The notes: generated from the sequence alone by a model not told the origin. A stretch of 64,000 nucleotides of DNA from Ensifer adhaerens (GCF_000697965.2 NZ_CP015881.1:62001-126000), one strand, 5' to 3'; shown: positions 18,225 to 28,206, counted from the first letter of the stretch. Numbers and translations: made by a program.

Positions 18225-19127
18225 ATGGTCGTTGTCGTCGGTTTTCTGCTTGTTCTCAGCATCCTGCTGCCGCTTGCCTTCATCTGGCGGCTATGGCGGC
18301 TGAATGAACCGACGCGGCTTGGCTGGCTGCTGGCGCTTGCAGAGACCGTCGTGCTGCTCACCCTGATCGGGCTTCTCAACCGCTGGGACATCGCCGGCTT
18401 CTGGACCCGGGCGGCGCTGGCCGCGCTCGCGGTCGCGGCGTCTTTGGTTTCGTTGCCCCGACATTGGCGCCGGCCCTGGCTGTCGCTGGATCGCGGAGCA
18501 TTGGCGCGCAGCCTGGTGCCGACCGTAGCCTCTCTTTTCGTCTTCGGTGCAGCACTCGCCTATGTCGCCTGGGGCATCGGCGCGCAGCACGATCCGCGCG
18601 GGCTATCGTTTCCGCTGGTCGGTGGTCGCTTCGTCGTCGCGCAGGGCGGCGGCATCGGCGTGCTCAATCATCACAGCGATCACCCGGCGCAACGGCATGC
18701 CCTCGACATCACGGCGATCGGCGAGACCGGCTTCCGGGCGTTCGGACTGTTGCCTAGGGATCCCGCCGACTACGCCATCTTCGGCAAGACCGTCGTCAGC
18801 CCGTGCGAGGGAGAGATCGTCGCGGCAGTAGATGGGCTGCCCGACCTGCCCCCGCCCGAGGCGGATCGGGGCAACCCGGCTGGAAACCACGTGATCGTTG
18901 CCTGCGACGGCATGCGGGTGGAACTGGCGCATCTGCGCAAGGGGAGCGTGACCGCCTTGATCGGGGCGCGGGTTCTCGCCGGCGATCCGATCGGCGCTGT
19001 CGGCAACTCTGGCAACAGCACGGAGCCGCATCTGCACATTCATGCCGTCGATGCCGGATCCGGAAAGGCTGTTCAACTGTCCTTCGACGGGCGTGTTCCT
19101 TCACGCAACGTGCAATTCGTCAGATGA
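18225..19127 (+). CDS. Membrane-anchored M23 (LytM-type) metallopeptidase-like protein
   Basis: A 300-residue protein. Four hydrophobic helices fill the first 110 residues (for example VVVVGFLLVLSILLPLAFIW). A LytM/M23 domain follows at about residues 135-290. The zinc motif HLHIH near the end is intact; the first histidine-aspartate pair appears as RHALD rather than the usual HxxxD, so the metal site needs checking. The start follows AGGAGGG. M23 domains cut peptidoglycan cross-links or act as activators of amidases. It is divergent from the Rrf2 gene. Confidence 0.8.
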   Translation: MVVVVGFLLVLSILLPLAFIWRLWRLNEPTRLGWLLALAETVVLLTLIGLLNRWDIAGFWTRAALAALAVAASLVSLPRHWRRPWLSLDRGALARSLVPTVASLFVFGAALAYVAWGIGAQHDPRGLSFPLVGGRFVVAQGGGIGVLNHHSDHPAQRHALDITAIGETGFRAFGLLPRDPADYAIFGKTVVSPCEGEIVAAVDGLPDLPPPEADRGNPAGNHVIVACDGMRVELAHLRKGSVTALIGARVLAGDPIGAVGNSGNSTEPHLHIHAVDAGSGKAVQLSFDGRVPSRNVQFVR

Positions 19128-19207
19128 AAGCCGATGCGAGGTTGAGCGGGCGGTGCTTTACACGTTCGATCTGAACGGCCAAAGATAGGCCGGGGAGGAG
19201 CTCGTTC

Positions 19208-19852
19208 ATGGACATCAGCACCATGGCTGCCTTTGCGGCCGTCACCTTCATCGCGGTGGTCACGCCCGGCCCGGACGTGATCCTGGCGATGGCCAATGGC
19301 TCTTGTTTCGGCATGAAAAAGGCGGTCGCCGGGATGATCGGCGTGCTCCTTTCCGACTTCTTCCTGATCGCCGCCGTGGCAGCGGGCCTCGGCGCCATCC
19401 TTGCCGCGTCGGAGTTCTGGTTCTCGGTCGTCAAATATTCGGGTGCCGGCTATCTCGCCTGGCTCGGCTACAAGATGCTTCGGCCCGGTAGAGCCGAGAA
19501 AGCGGAAACGCAAGGCGCCGAAAACGGCGATCTCGTTCGCACGGAATCCGCGCTCGCGATCTGCCGCCACAGCATGATCGTGGCCATCACCAACCCCAAG
19601 GCCTACCTGTTCTTCTCCGCATTGCTGCCGCAGTTCATCAACCCGGCCGCGCCGCAACTGCCGCAGTTCTTGGCGCTTACCGCCGTGTTCACCGTCGTCG
19701 AGTTTGCCGTCATGTTCGGTTACGCTCTTGTCGGCTTCAAGACGACGCAGTTTGCCGCCTCGTCGATGCGGCGCTGGATGGAACGAGGCTGCGGCGGCGC
19801 CTTGCTTGTCTCGGCTGCCTCGCTCGCGCTGGTAAAGCGCGTCAACGGCTAG
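19208..19852 (+). CDS. LysE-family amino acid exporter
   Basis: A 214-residue inner-membrane protein of the LysE/RhtB family with about six helices. The family signature PGPDVILAMANGSCFGMKKAVAGMIG sits near residue 20 and NPKAYLFFSALLPQFI in the middle. The start at 19208 follows GGGGAGGAG. Members export amino acids or homoserine lactones; which one cannot be told. It stands 80 bp after the M23 gene and may be co-transcribed. Confidence 0.92.
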   Translation: MDISTMAAFAAVTFIAVVTPGPDVILAMANGSCFGMKKAVAGMIGVLLSDFFLIAAVAAGLGAILAASEFWFSVVKYSGAGYLAWLGYKMLRPGRAEKAETQGAENGDLVRTESALAICRHSMIVAITNPKAYLFFSALLPQFINPAAPQLPQFLALTAVFTVVEFAVMFGYALVGFKTTQFAASSMRRWMERGCGGALLVSAASLALVKRVNG

Positions 19853-19911
19853 GCGGCGGGTCGCGATAACGGGGTGCCCGGCCGATCGTTCGTTTTCGGG
19901 ATGCGAAAGGT

Positions 19912-21186
19912 TCAGGAGCCGGTGGGCCGCCGTGTCGCAGCACTGCTTCTGGCAGGGCTTAATGATAGAAGCGTCGCCGCCGTTCCGGCGGGTGCGATCG
20001 AGCCCGCTGCAAACTGCGGCACGCCCGACGGATCATCCGACCAAACGCTGTTTCTGCCGGCGGCCTTCGCGGCATAAAGCGCGGCGTCGGCGGCGGAAAT
20101 GATCGCGTGCACATCCTTGTGCCGGTCGGCAAAGGCAATGCCGATGCTGACCGTTGCCGACAGCACGCCCTTGGTCGTGCTCAGCCGGCGCGCTTCGAGC
20201 GCGGTGCGAATGCTGTCGGCAATGGCGATCGCGTCGGCGCGATCCGCCTGCGGGAGGCAGGCGGCGAATTCTTCCCCGCCCATGCGCGCGATCAGGGCGT
20301 CACGCGGCACGGCCTTCGAGAGGATCCCGGCAAATTCCACGAGCACCTGGTCGCCCACCGCATGGCCGTAGCGATCGTTGATCACCTTGAAGTGGTCTAT
20401 GTCGAGATAGAGCAGTGCTCCCTTGGCCGGTTGCGTGGCGAGATGGGTCTCCAGCTGCGCAAGGAACGAACGGCGGTTCGGCACACCCGTCAGCGCGTCG
20501 GTCTCCGAGGCGAGCTTGTAGCGTTGCTGGGTTCGCTCCTTGACCATGGCGAAGAAGGCGAAGCCACCGGCGAGGCTGTGAAAAAACAGCTCGAAGGTCA
20601 GCAACTGGTACCAGAGCGGCTGCGAAGTTCCCGCGGCCGTGTTGCCGGCGAGCGGCCAGATCAGGATCAGCGGGATGCGGGCGAGATAGAGCAGGCCATG
20701 GGTGGCGAACACGAAGGCGACGATGTAGGAGCTCGGGAGCTTGCGGAAATTCTCCGAGCGGAAGATCTCGTGCGCGATCAGCGCCGAATAGGCGAAGATC
20801 AGGATCGAGTAGAGCACGATCCGGCTTGTGACGCTCTCGCGAACATAGTCTGAAGAATAGGTGACGACGATCCACAGGAGCGGCCCGACGAGCGCGGAGG
20901 CGATCTTGAGCGGCTGATTGTCAAAGGCGCGCAAGCCCAGCCAGATCATCGCGAGCCCCAGCACCGCGAGCGCGTTGCCGAGCGAGATGGTGATGAAGTT
21001 GTAGCCGTCGCCGCGCAGCGTCAACAGGACGAAGCCGACTGCGCCGATGGCGAAGGCCAAGGACCACAGAAGCAGTTCGAGGCTTTTGCGCTCCTGCCGC
21101 CAGGCAAAACCGAAGAAAGCGGCGAAGATCACCAGCGTTACGAACGAACTGAGCATGATCGTCGGGGTATGCAGGATGTCCACCAT
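19912..21186 (-). CDS. Membrane-bound diguanylate cyclase (GGDEF domain)
   Basis: A 424-residue protein. Seven or so membrane helices occupy about residues 1-235, then a GGDEF domain carries DALTGVPNRRSF, DIDHFKVINDRYGH and the active-site motif GGEEF. No RxxD inhibitory site stands at the usual place before GGEEF, so product inhibition may be absent. It makes cyclic di-GMP, typically tuning motility and biofilm growth. Start 21186 is preferred because AGGAG precedes it; further upstream starts (21213, 21336) add residues that look non-native. A tail of about 45 low-complexity residues ends the protein. Confidence 0.9.
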   Translation of the reverse strand: MVDILHTPTIMLSSFVTLVIFAAFFGFAWRQERKSLELLLWSLAFAIGAVGFVLLTLRGDGYNFITISLGNALAVLGLAMIWLGLRAFDNQPLKIASALVGPLLWIVVTYSSDYVRESVTSRIVLYSILIFAYSALIAHEIFRSENFRKLPSSYIVAFVFATHGLLYLARIPLILIWPLAGNTAAGTSQPLWYQLLTFELFFHSLAGGFAFFAMVKERTQQRYKLASETDALTGVPNRRSFLAQLETHLATQPAKGALLYLDIDHFKVINDRYGHAVGDQVLVEFAGILSKAVPRDALIARMGGEEFAACLPQADRADAIAIADSIRTALEARRLSTTKGVLSATVSIGIAFADRHKDVHAIISAADAALYAAKAAGRNSVWSDDPSGVPQFAAGSIAPAGTAATLLSLSPARSSAATRRPTGS

Positions 21187-21373
21187 CGTCTCCTGATGTT
21201 CGCGCGAAACCATGCCCGACAAGCGTAAAGCTTTCGCAAATGACGGCATTTGGTGGCGTGCGCGGCTCCGGGCAATCTGTGCCAAAACGGCGGTCGCGTA
21301 GGCAGGAAACGGGTTGAATTCGGCGGCGTCCTGCACGATTTTTGAGGGAGGCGTACAAGTGGAGGCGAGGCCG

Positions 21374-21943
21374 ATGGGTCAGGCGATGCATCGTTATTTC
21401 ATCTTTGAGACCGCGGCCGGTTTCTGCGGCATCGCCTGGAACGATGTCGGCATCACGCGCTTTCAACTGCCGACCGGCACGCTAGAGGCGACCGAGCGGC
21501 TGTTGCTGCGGCGGCTGCCTTCCAGCGAGGCGTCGGAGCCGACGCCGGTAATCCGGGCGGCGGTGGAAGCCGTGCGGCACTACTTCGAGGGCAGGGAGGT
21601 CGATTTCTCCGGCTTCGCGGTGGATCTGCAAGGCCAGGATGAATTTTTCCTGCGCATCTATGCGGCCGCGCGGGCGCTGCGCTGGGGCCAGACCACGACC
21701 TATGGCGGGCTTGCCAAGGAACTGGGCGTCGGGCCGGAAGCAGCACGCGATGTTGGCCAGGCCATGGCGAAGAACCCGGTATCGCTGATCATCCCCTGCC
21801 ACCGGGTGCTGGCCGCCGGCGGCAAGATCGGCGGGTTTTCAGCGCCGGGCGGTTCGACCACCAAGACGCGCATGCTCGAACTGGAAGGCGTCCATTTGGA
21901 GGAGCAACAGGCCAAGCCCGCACAGCAGTCTTTCGGCTTCTGA
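21374..21943 (+). CDS. ogt: Methylated-DNA-[protein]-cysteine S-methyltransferase
   Basis: A 189-residue suicide repair protein that removes O6-alkyl groups from guanine. The acceptor cysteine is in NPVSLIIPCHRVLAAGGKIGGFSA, the helix-turn-helix and arginine-finger region is TTYGGLAKELGVGPEAARDVGQAM. The start at 21374 follows GGAGGCGAGG. It is divergent from the diguanylate cyclase gene with about 190 bp between starts. Confidence 0.93.
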   Translation: MGQAMHRYFIFETAAGFCGIAWNDVGITRFQLPTGTLEATERLLLRRLPSSEASEPTPVIRAAVEAVRHYFEGREVDFSGFAVDLQGQDEFFLRIYAAARALRWGQTTTYGGLAKELGVGPEAARDVGQAMAKNPVSLIIPCHRVLAAGGKIGGFSAPGGSTTKTRMLELEGVHLEEQQAKPAQQSFGF

Positions 21944-22073
21944 GGTGAGGCTGCTCCAGCGCGTGGCGCCTAAAGCCTGTCGCGTCACAAAGGATTCACA
22001 CGCCAGACTGTAAGCTCTTGTTTTTATGCGTCTCGTTGCCGCAAAACCGATGCACAGTTTTGCGCGACATGCA

Positions 22074-23339
22074 TTAGCCTTTGGAGCGCTGCTCGGCCTC
22101 GCGTGCGTAAACCGCGAGGAAGGCCTTCCCCATCAGCGAATTCTCGTTCTCGATGCTCTTTCGCAGGACCGCGGCCCGAATTGCCTGAATGGCCCGGTCG
22201 TCGGGTGCGGCTGCGCTGGCGAATTCCACGAGTTGCACCGCGAGGCGAAAATTCCCAGCCTCCGATAGGTGCGTGGCCCGCTCCGCAAGCTTTTCGGCGC
22301 CGCCGGCAAGAGCGGCCAGTTCCGATGCGAGATCGGCAGTCCTCGGCGGCTTGAGATGGGCCGCGTCACCATCGAACCAGCCGGCATAGAAGTGATAGAT
22401 GCCGCGGACGAGGAATTCCGGGTCGTCGTACTTCGCTGCCAGATAGGGCTTGCCCAGATATGCCTCGGGCACCTTCACCGCATGCAGAACCGCGTCGAGG
22501 CTGGCGCCCCTGTTGAGGAGCGCGAGCGTTTCACGCACGAGATGCTCGAGCGCCTCTGCCCCGTGGCGCAGCATCTCGGCCGCGCGCTCTTCGCCAAAGA
22601 CGACCGGACCGTGACCGGGAATGAGGACCGCCGGAGCGAGCGCCTCCATCCGCCGAAGTGCCGTCGCCCAATCGGCTGCATAACGCTGCACCTTGCGCGG
22701 ATTGCCGGCGTTCGGAAACACCCAGATGACGAAATCGCCGCTCGCAAGGACACGTCGTTCCGGTAGCCAGACGAACGTGGCATCGTCGGTTTCGCCTCTG
22801 CCGTGAAAAAGTTCGATCCGCTCGCCACCGACGGACAGTGACAGGGTATCGTCATAGACCGCGTCCGGTCGCCGCTGACCGATTGGGTAGATGTAGCCCG
22901 GTTTGTTGAACTGCTGGCTCTGCGCGATGCTGTTGTAGCCATGCGAAGCCTCGTAGCGCTCCATCCGCCGCTTCACGTTGCGGTGGGCGACGATCCGCGG
23001 GCGCGCTAGCCCACGCGCATCCGCTTCCTGGTCGATGACCGTGATCCCGCTGGTATGGTCGATATGGCCATGCGTGAAGATGACGGTGTGTATGGGGCTG
23101 TCGTCCCAGGAGCGTATGACGTCGAGGGTCTGCTTTGCCGTTTCCGGCTTCGCGGTGTCGATCAGGACCAGACCTTCGCTGGTACGGATGGCCGTCACGC
23201 TGCCGCAGAAGTAGGTCGTGTGGACGGTGATGATGTTGTCGGCGACATGGGTGATGGCGCCGTGCGAGACCGCGGCGGTCCATTCTTCCATCTGAGCCGT
23301 GCCGTCCCACAGACGCTCGAACAACGGGTCGTGTCTCAT
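22074..23339 (-). CDS. Metallo-beta-lactamase fold, alkylsulfatase-like hydrolase
   Basis: A 421-residue enzyme. The metal motif THGHIDHTSG identifies the metallo-beta-lactamase fold, with PGHGPVVFG as a later histidine motif. The C-terminal part (about 295-410, with YHFYAGWFDGDAAHLKPP and KLAERATHLSEAGNFRLAVQLVEFA) matches the alkyl-sulfatase dimerisation domain. It lacks the SCP2-like third domain of full-length SdsA1/BDS1 enzymes (about 650 residues) and has no signal peptide. It may hydrolyse an alkyl sulfate or another ester in the cytoplasm. Confidence 0.85.
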   Translation of the reverse strand: MRHDPLFERLWDGTAQMEEWTAAVSHGAITHVADNIITVHTTYFCGSVTAIRTSEGLVLIDTAKPETAKQTLDVIRSWDDSPIHTVIFTHGHIDHTSGITVIDQEADARGLARPRIVAHRNVKRRMERYEASHGYNSIAQSQQFNKPGYIYPIGQRRPDAVYDDTLSLSVGGERIELFHGRGETDDATFVWLPERRVLASGDFVIWVFPNAGNPRKVQRYAADWATALRRMEALAPAVLIPGHGPVVFGEERAAEMLRHGAEALEHLVRETLALLNRGASLDAVLHAVKVPEAYLGKPYLAAKYDDPEFLVRGIYHFYAGWFDGDAAHLKPPRTADLASELAALAGGAEKLAERATHLSEAGNFRLAVQLVEFASAAAPDDRAIQAIRAAVLRKSIENENSLMGKAFLAVYAREAEQRSKG

Positions 23340-23461
23340 GGTCTTTCTGTCCTCGAAGCAATCGCCGACAGCTTTAGCATTGCCGGCCGTGGTTGGAAGC
23401 CGGCACGTGTGGTCTTGTGGACATGCCTCAGGTTTTGGGCTGCATCATCTGAGACGCTCGC

Positions 23462-26400
23462 TCATTGAAGAAGCTTGAACAGCTTTCCCAAAGTGCCGCT
23501 GTCCTGTGCCGGTTGCTCGGCTTCTGCAGCGGGTTGCTGATCCGGCTGCGGCGTCTCCGGCGCGGGCTGTTCCACCGCCGTGTCGGGCGGAACTTGCCCA
23601 TCGACGGGCGGTGCCGCCTCGGGCTCGGTGCCGCCACCGCCGATGATCTGCTCGATGGAGAGCTCGCTGCCTTCGTCCTTCGGCTGCTTGCCGATCGCAC
23701 CGCTGAGGATGTCGCGAAGCTTTCCTCCCTTGCCGTCCCCGGACAGAAGCTCATCGAGCCCCAGCTTGCCGGTCGGCAATCCGAGCTTCTTCAAGGTCGA
23801 AAGCGCGGCATCGGGGTTTTTCAAAAGGCCCGAAAGGTCGGGATAGATGCGCGGAGCGGCAAACGACCCTTCGATGACGACTGGCACGCCGATGCCTTCG
23901 GTGGCGATGTCGGCACCCTGGCCCTGCAAGGATGCGACCACGCGGGGATCGAGGCGGAAGTTCAACTGGTCCTCCGGCAGGTTTGCCTCGCCTTTGCCGC
24001 TCATCCGCACGAGGGGGCCGACGAGCTTGATGTCGTCGGTGCGCGCAACGCCGTTCTCGATGGCAAAGGATGCCCCGAGTTCGGTAAAGCCGGTCGCCTT
24101 GTTGTCGTTCTGCTTGAAGCCGGAGGACATCAGGCCGACGAGATTGTTGTAGACGTCGGCAACGTCGATCCCGCGAATGGCGCCGTCGGAGAAACGGACC
24201 TCAGCCGTGCCCTTGAGCGATCGCTTGAGCGTGCCGGTCGTGCCGCCGGCGCCTGCAATGTCGAACGTCGTCTGCAGCGCGCCTTCGAGATGCTTGAAGT
24301 TCGCAAGGTCGGTGAGCAGTGGTGCGGCCGAGGCGCCCGATATCGAGGCCTTCACGGCGATAGACGGCTCCGTGCCGGATCCGTCGGCGGTCAGGCTCGC
24401 GGCCACCTGGCCGCCATAGAAGGGGCTATCCGGAATGTCGAGGTTCGCAATGCCCTCGGAGATCTTCAGGGAGGTTGCGACCGGCCCGGCGACGACGCGG
24501 CCGTAGGCGAGTTTTTCGGCATCGACCTTGATGGAGGCATCGATAGAGCGAAGTGCGGACAGATCCAGCGGAGCATCCGTTGCAGGGCCACCACTCGCTT
24601 TGCTTTTGGCCTTCGCCTGCGGCGCGGCCGAAGGCGCGCCGGCCAACCGCGCGAGGTCTAGTTCCTTGAAATGGAGCGCGCTCGAAATTTTGAGCGGTGT
24701 CCCGAGTTCGACCGCGCCATTACCGCTTCCTTCGACCCCGTTGACCGAGAGCGTGGCCTTCTGGAATGCGACGCCCGCAGCGCTTGCCTTCACGTCGCCA
24801 TTGAAGGCGAATTGCGTGATGCCGCCCGCGTCGGCCTGACCGATCCAGGCAAGAAGCGATCGCAGGTCTGCGGCCGCGAAGTTCACCTTGCCGGCGTAGC
24901 TGCCCGCAAGCGCCGCCTTGCCATCCAGCGCAAGCGTCGCTTCCTTCGTGCGCAGGTCGAGCTTCAGCGGGATGTCGCCCGCACGGGCATTGGCGTCCAT
25001 GAGCAGGTCGCGGACCGGTAGGGTAAGATCGATCTCGGCCGGTTTGCCCCGCCACACGAGGCTGCCCGCAAGACGCATTGGCTTGGCCAGGCCCTCGATC
25101 TTGAGGGCGAGTTTCTTTGCCTTCACCTCGGCCATGGCCGGATCGGCGATGCCGGGAATGACGATGGTCGCGTCACGCAGGCTTGCGCCGCCGGTCACGT
25201 TGATCGTCTTGCGCACAGAGTTCGCGCTTAGTCCGCGAAACGCGAAGGCCGTGTCCATCGTCACGGTTCCCGACAGCGGTACCGATTGGCCGGCCAGAGC
25301 CGCGAGTTTGGAAACGTCGAGCCCGTTGCTGACGACGCGGCCCTGGAAAATCGGCTCGGCGGCGCCGACGTCGGCGGCGAGATCGGCGGCAACACTGCCG
25401 GCGTCGATGCCGAGATGCTCGAGCCGCCCGGTCAACTGCCCGTCCTTGAGGGTCGCCGTCAGCGCGACGTCGGATGCGGAAATGTCACCAACTGCAAGGG
25501 CGCCGACATTGACGCTGATATCGGCGTCAAAACCGGCCAGCGCCTGCAGGCCTGCAGCTGCCTTGGCCTTGTCCGTCCGGCCTGCCGGTTCCTCGGGCTG
25601 CGAGGAGGATGCGGCCGTCTCGCCGTCATCGAGAAATGCGCTCAGATCCAGCCGCTCGGCGTTGAGGTCGGCGAGGAACCGCGGGCGGCTGCCCGGCACG
25701 AACAGCGCGTCGAGCCCGAGCGCTTCGTCGCCGATCGTAAGCTTGCCGCCGCGGATCTGGTATCCGCCATTGGCATTCAGCGCCACCTGGCCGCTGGCGG
25801 TCAGTTCGGTGAGCCCGGCCGCAAGCTGGGGCTCGGCCTCCAGGGAAAGGCTGAGTTCGGCAGGCTTGTGCTCGAGCAGCGGACGCAAAGGCGAAACGGC
25901 AAGCGTGACATCGTAGCGCCGGCCATCGACGCCGGCGCCGGCCGAGAGCGACAATTCGCCATCGATATCCGGAACGGCGAGCGTAAGATTGAGATCGCTG
26001 ACGACGTCGACCGAACCGCCGGCGCCCTCCTGCCGCAGCGTTCCCTCGCTGATCGAGATCTTGTCGATGGCGCTTTTCTCGAGGAAGGCGACGAGGGCGG
26101 CGAGCGGATCGCGCGTTTCGCCCGTGCTCGCCTGTCCCGCCTCAGCCCCCCCGTCTTGCGCAACCGCTGCGGCCTCTGCCTTCGGCCGCAGCGCCACGAC
26201 AGGGCGTACAAGCCTTACTTCCCTCACGTGCAGGCGGTCGGAGCATAGCGAGGAGAGCGTCACGGAGCCCGCGACTTCGCCGATCTCGGCGGTCATGCCG
26301 TCGGCATCGAGCGAGACGTTTTCGGCCACCACCGCCAGATGCGGGACGACGGAAAGTCTGACCGGGCCGTTGAGCGCGATCGCGCTGCCGGTCGCGTTCG

Positions 26401-26518
26401 AGAGTTGCCGTCCCAGTTCGGCGCGCATCCAGTCGCTCGAAACGAAGCTGGGCAGGATCATGACTGAAACGACAGCGAGGACGCCGAGCGCCAGCAGGCA
26501 AAGAAAGAAACGCCGCAT
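23462..26518 (-). CDS. AsmA-family protein
   Basis: A 1018-residue protein with one N-terminal membrane helix (RRFFLCLLALGVLAVVSVMIL) and a long periplasmic beta-rich body of AsmA type. The N-terminal AsmA part includes SSDWMRAELGRQLSNATGSAIALNGPVRLSVVPHLAVVAENVSL; an AsmA-like C-terminal part has GTAEVRFSDGAIRGIDVADVYNNL. A Pro/Glu/Gln-rich tail ends it. AsmA-like proteins are thought to move or organise lipids between membranes. The DUF817 gene lies 100 bp upstream in the same direction. Confidence 0.9.
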   Translation of the reverse strand: MRRFFLCLLALGVLAVVSVMILPSFVSSDWMRAELGRQLSNATGSAIALNGPVRLSVVPHLAVVAENVSLDADGMTAEIGEVAGSVTLSSLCSDRLHVREVRLVRPVVALRPKAEAAAVAQDGGAEAGQASTGETRDPLAALVAFLEKSAIDKISISEGTLRQEGAGGSVDVVSDLNLTLAVPDIDGELSLSAGAGVDGRRYDVTLAVSPLRPLLEHKPAELSLSLEAEPQLAAGLTELTASGQVALNANGGYQIRGGKLTIGDEALGLDALFVPGSRPRFLADLNAERLDLSAFLDDGETAASSSQPEEPAGRTDKAKAAAGLQALAGFDADISVNVGALAVGDISASDVALTATLKDGQLTGRLEHLGIDAGSVAADLAADVGAAEPIFQGRVVSNGLDVSKLAALAGQSVPLSGTVTMDTAFAFRGLSANSVRKTINVTGGASLRDATIVIPGIADPAMAEVKAKKLALKIEGLAKPMRLAGSLVWRGKPAEIDLTLPVRDLLMDANARAGDIPLKLDLRTKEATLALDGKAALAGSYAGKVNFAAADLRSLLAWIGQADAGGITQFAFNGDVKASAAGVAFQKATLSVNGVEGSGNGAVELGTPLKISSALHFKELDLARLAGAPSAAPQAKAKSKASGGPATDAPLDLSALRSIDASIKVDAEKLAYGRVVAGPVATSLKISEGIANLDIPDSPFYGGQVAASLTADGSGTEPSIAVKASISGASAAPLLTDLANFKHLEGALQTTFDIAGAGGTTGTLKRSLKGTAEVRFSDGAIRGIDVADVYNNLVGLMSSGFKQNDNKATGFTELGASFAIENGVARTDDIKLVGPLVRMSGKGEANLPEDQLNFRLDPRVVASLQGQGADIATEGIGVPVVIEGSFAAPRIYPDLSGLLKNPDAALSTLKKLGLPTGKLGLDELLSGDGKGGKLRDILSGAIGKQPKDEGSELSIEQIIGGGGTEPEAAPPVDGQVPPDTAVEQPAPETPQPDQQPAAEAEQPAQDSGTLGKLFKLLQ

Positions 26519-26617
26519 GTTTCCCCTCGTTGCGAAAGCGATTGATTCGGTATCGTTTTCCAGCGCGCGCCGTTTTGCAACTCCTGGGGCGATCTGCCTT
26601 CTCGTCGTACGGTTGCG

Positions 26618-27562
26618 CTATCGCGCGCCGACACCCTTTCCGGCGACGGCTGCATCGCTTATCTCGACGGCTGTACTCTCGGCCACGGCTGCCGGAGCGG
26701 CAACCGCGCGCGGACGATGCACGAGCGTGACCAGCACGAACGACAGGATCATCAGCAGATACCAGGCGCCGAGCTTTTGCACGGAGACCAGCGTCCAGCC
26801 GGCATGCTGCGAGGGATAGATCCAGGCCCGCGACCAAGTGCCGATGTTTTCGGCGAACCAGATGAAGAGGGCGACCAGCAGGAAGCCCACGAGCAGCGGC
26901 ATGCGGTGGCGAAAGCGGAAGACGCGATAATGCACCGTGGTGCGAAGGAAGAGGATCGCGGTCAATCCGAACAGCGCGTAGCGAAGGTCGATGATGTAGT
27001 GGTGGCTGAAGAAGTTGACATAGATGGCAAGGGCCAAAAGCAGGGTCGCGATGAGCGGCGGATAGTTGCTGTAGCGCGTGTCGAGAATGCGGGTCACGCG
27101 CGCCAGATAGGAGCCGACGGCGGCATACATGAAACCCGAAAACAAAGGCACGCCGCCGATGCGGAAGAAGCTTGGCTCCGGATAGATCCACGAGCCGACG
27201 GAGGTCTTGAAGATTTCCATCAGCGTGCCGACGACGTGGAAGATCAGGATGACCTTGGCCTCGGCGATGGTCTCGAGCTTGAAGACGAGCAGTGAGATCT
27301 GGATGGCGATGGCGCTCAGGAACAGGAAGTCGTAGCGGGCGAGACCACTACCTTCGGGCCAGTAGAATTTCGTTGCCAGCATCAGGGCCAGCATCGCGCC
27401 GCCGAAGAGGCAGGCGAAGGCCTGCTTGATGCCGAACACCAGAAATTCGGTCAGGCCGCCAAGGAAGCCGCTTGCCGGAAGCCGGTCGAGCACGCCATGC
27501 GCCGCAGCGTCGATGCGCGCCTCAAGGCTCGTAAACCGCCTCTCCTCGGGTTGTCCAACCAT
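26618..27562 (-). CDS. DUF817 family membrane protein
   Basis: A 314-residue inner-membrane protein with about eight helices, recognised as DUF817 by the core EAKVILIFHVVGTLMEIFKTSVGSWIYPEPS and FSGFMYAAVGSYLARVTRI. The start is taken at ATG 27562, eight bases after AGGAGG; ATG 27568 lies too close to it. The function is unknown. The short hydrophilic C-terminus is alanine- and valine-rich. It is upstream of the AsmA gene and may be co-transcribed. Confidence 0.87.
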   Translation of the reverse strand: MVGQPEERRFTSLEARIDAAAHGVLDRLPASGFLGGLTEFLVFGIKQAFACLFGGAMLALMLATKFYWPEGSGLARYDFLFLSAIAIQISLLVFKLETIAEAKVILIFHVVGTLMEIFKTSVGSWIYPEPSFFRIGGVPLFSGFMYAAVGSYLARVTRILDTRYSNYPPLIATLLLALAIYVNFFSHHYIIDLRYALFGLTAILFLRTTVHYRVFRFRHRMPLLVGFLLVALFIWFAENIGTWSRAWIYPSQHAGWTLVSVQKLGAWYLLMILSFVLVTLVHRPRAVAAPAAVAESTAVEISDAAVAGKGVGAR

Positions 27563-27723
27563 CCGCATCGCCTCCTTTTGCCGTCGCTGCTGCGATGGCC
27601 TGACAATGCGGTTGAATTGTGGATGGCCGGAAACCGGGCCGTGTGGAGGTGGCTGCCGCGCATCCGCCACCGCCGGCGGCAGCAGGATTGCGGCATGCCG
27701 TCGTCTGCGCTCGTGGCGGGTGA

Positions 27724-28206
27724 TCAGCGCGGGAAGGCGTAGCGGTCGACGATCGCCCAGATTTCCCGGTTGACCTCCTGCAGCTGCTCGATCACCTCGT
27801 TGATCCGCGCGATCTCCGCCTCGTTGATCTGCTCGATCTTGCCGTACTTGATCGTGTCCTTGCTGTCGAAGATCGCCATCAGTTGCGTGCTCGCCTGGTC
27901 GCCGGTTTCGTCGAAGGAATAGATGCAGTGGCTGTATTTGTTGCGGAGTTTTGCCTGCCGGCCAAGCTGTTGGGTAATCGAAAGAATTTCTTGCCGCTGC
28001 GCGGCAGGCGTCTTTCCCATCTTGGTCAGCCGCTCGACGAGTTCGATGCGGGCCCGCGTCGTGTTCAGCGTCAGGAAGATGACGATCGCGGTTTCCTTGT
28101 CGACCCGGGCGAGGCCGGCGATGAGGTAGATGAGCAAACTCTCCGTATTCGTCCACGTGTAGTTGAGTTGTCCGATTAAGAGGAGGATTTCGTGAAATCT
28201 TGCCAT
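27724..28206 (-). CDS. Hypothetical protein, 160 residues
   Basis: I do not recognise a family. The product starting MARFHEILLLIGQLNYTWTNTESLLIYLIAGL has an amphipathic N-terminal half and a charged helical C-terminal half with a coiled-coil look (IEQINEAEIARINEVIEQLQEVNREIW). GGAAGG precedes ATG 28206; ATG 28266 is another possible start. There is no signal peptide. Codon use and composition resemble the neighbours less strongly than usual, so it may have been acquired. Confidence 0.6.
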   Translation of the reverse strand: MARFHEILLLIGQLNYTWTNTESLLIYLIAGLARVDKETAIVIFLTLNTTRARIELVERLTKMGKTPAAQRQEILSITQQLGRQAKLRNKYSHCIYSFDETGDQASTQLMAIFDSKDTIKYGKIEQINEAEIARINEVIEQLQEVNREIWAIVDRYAFPR

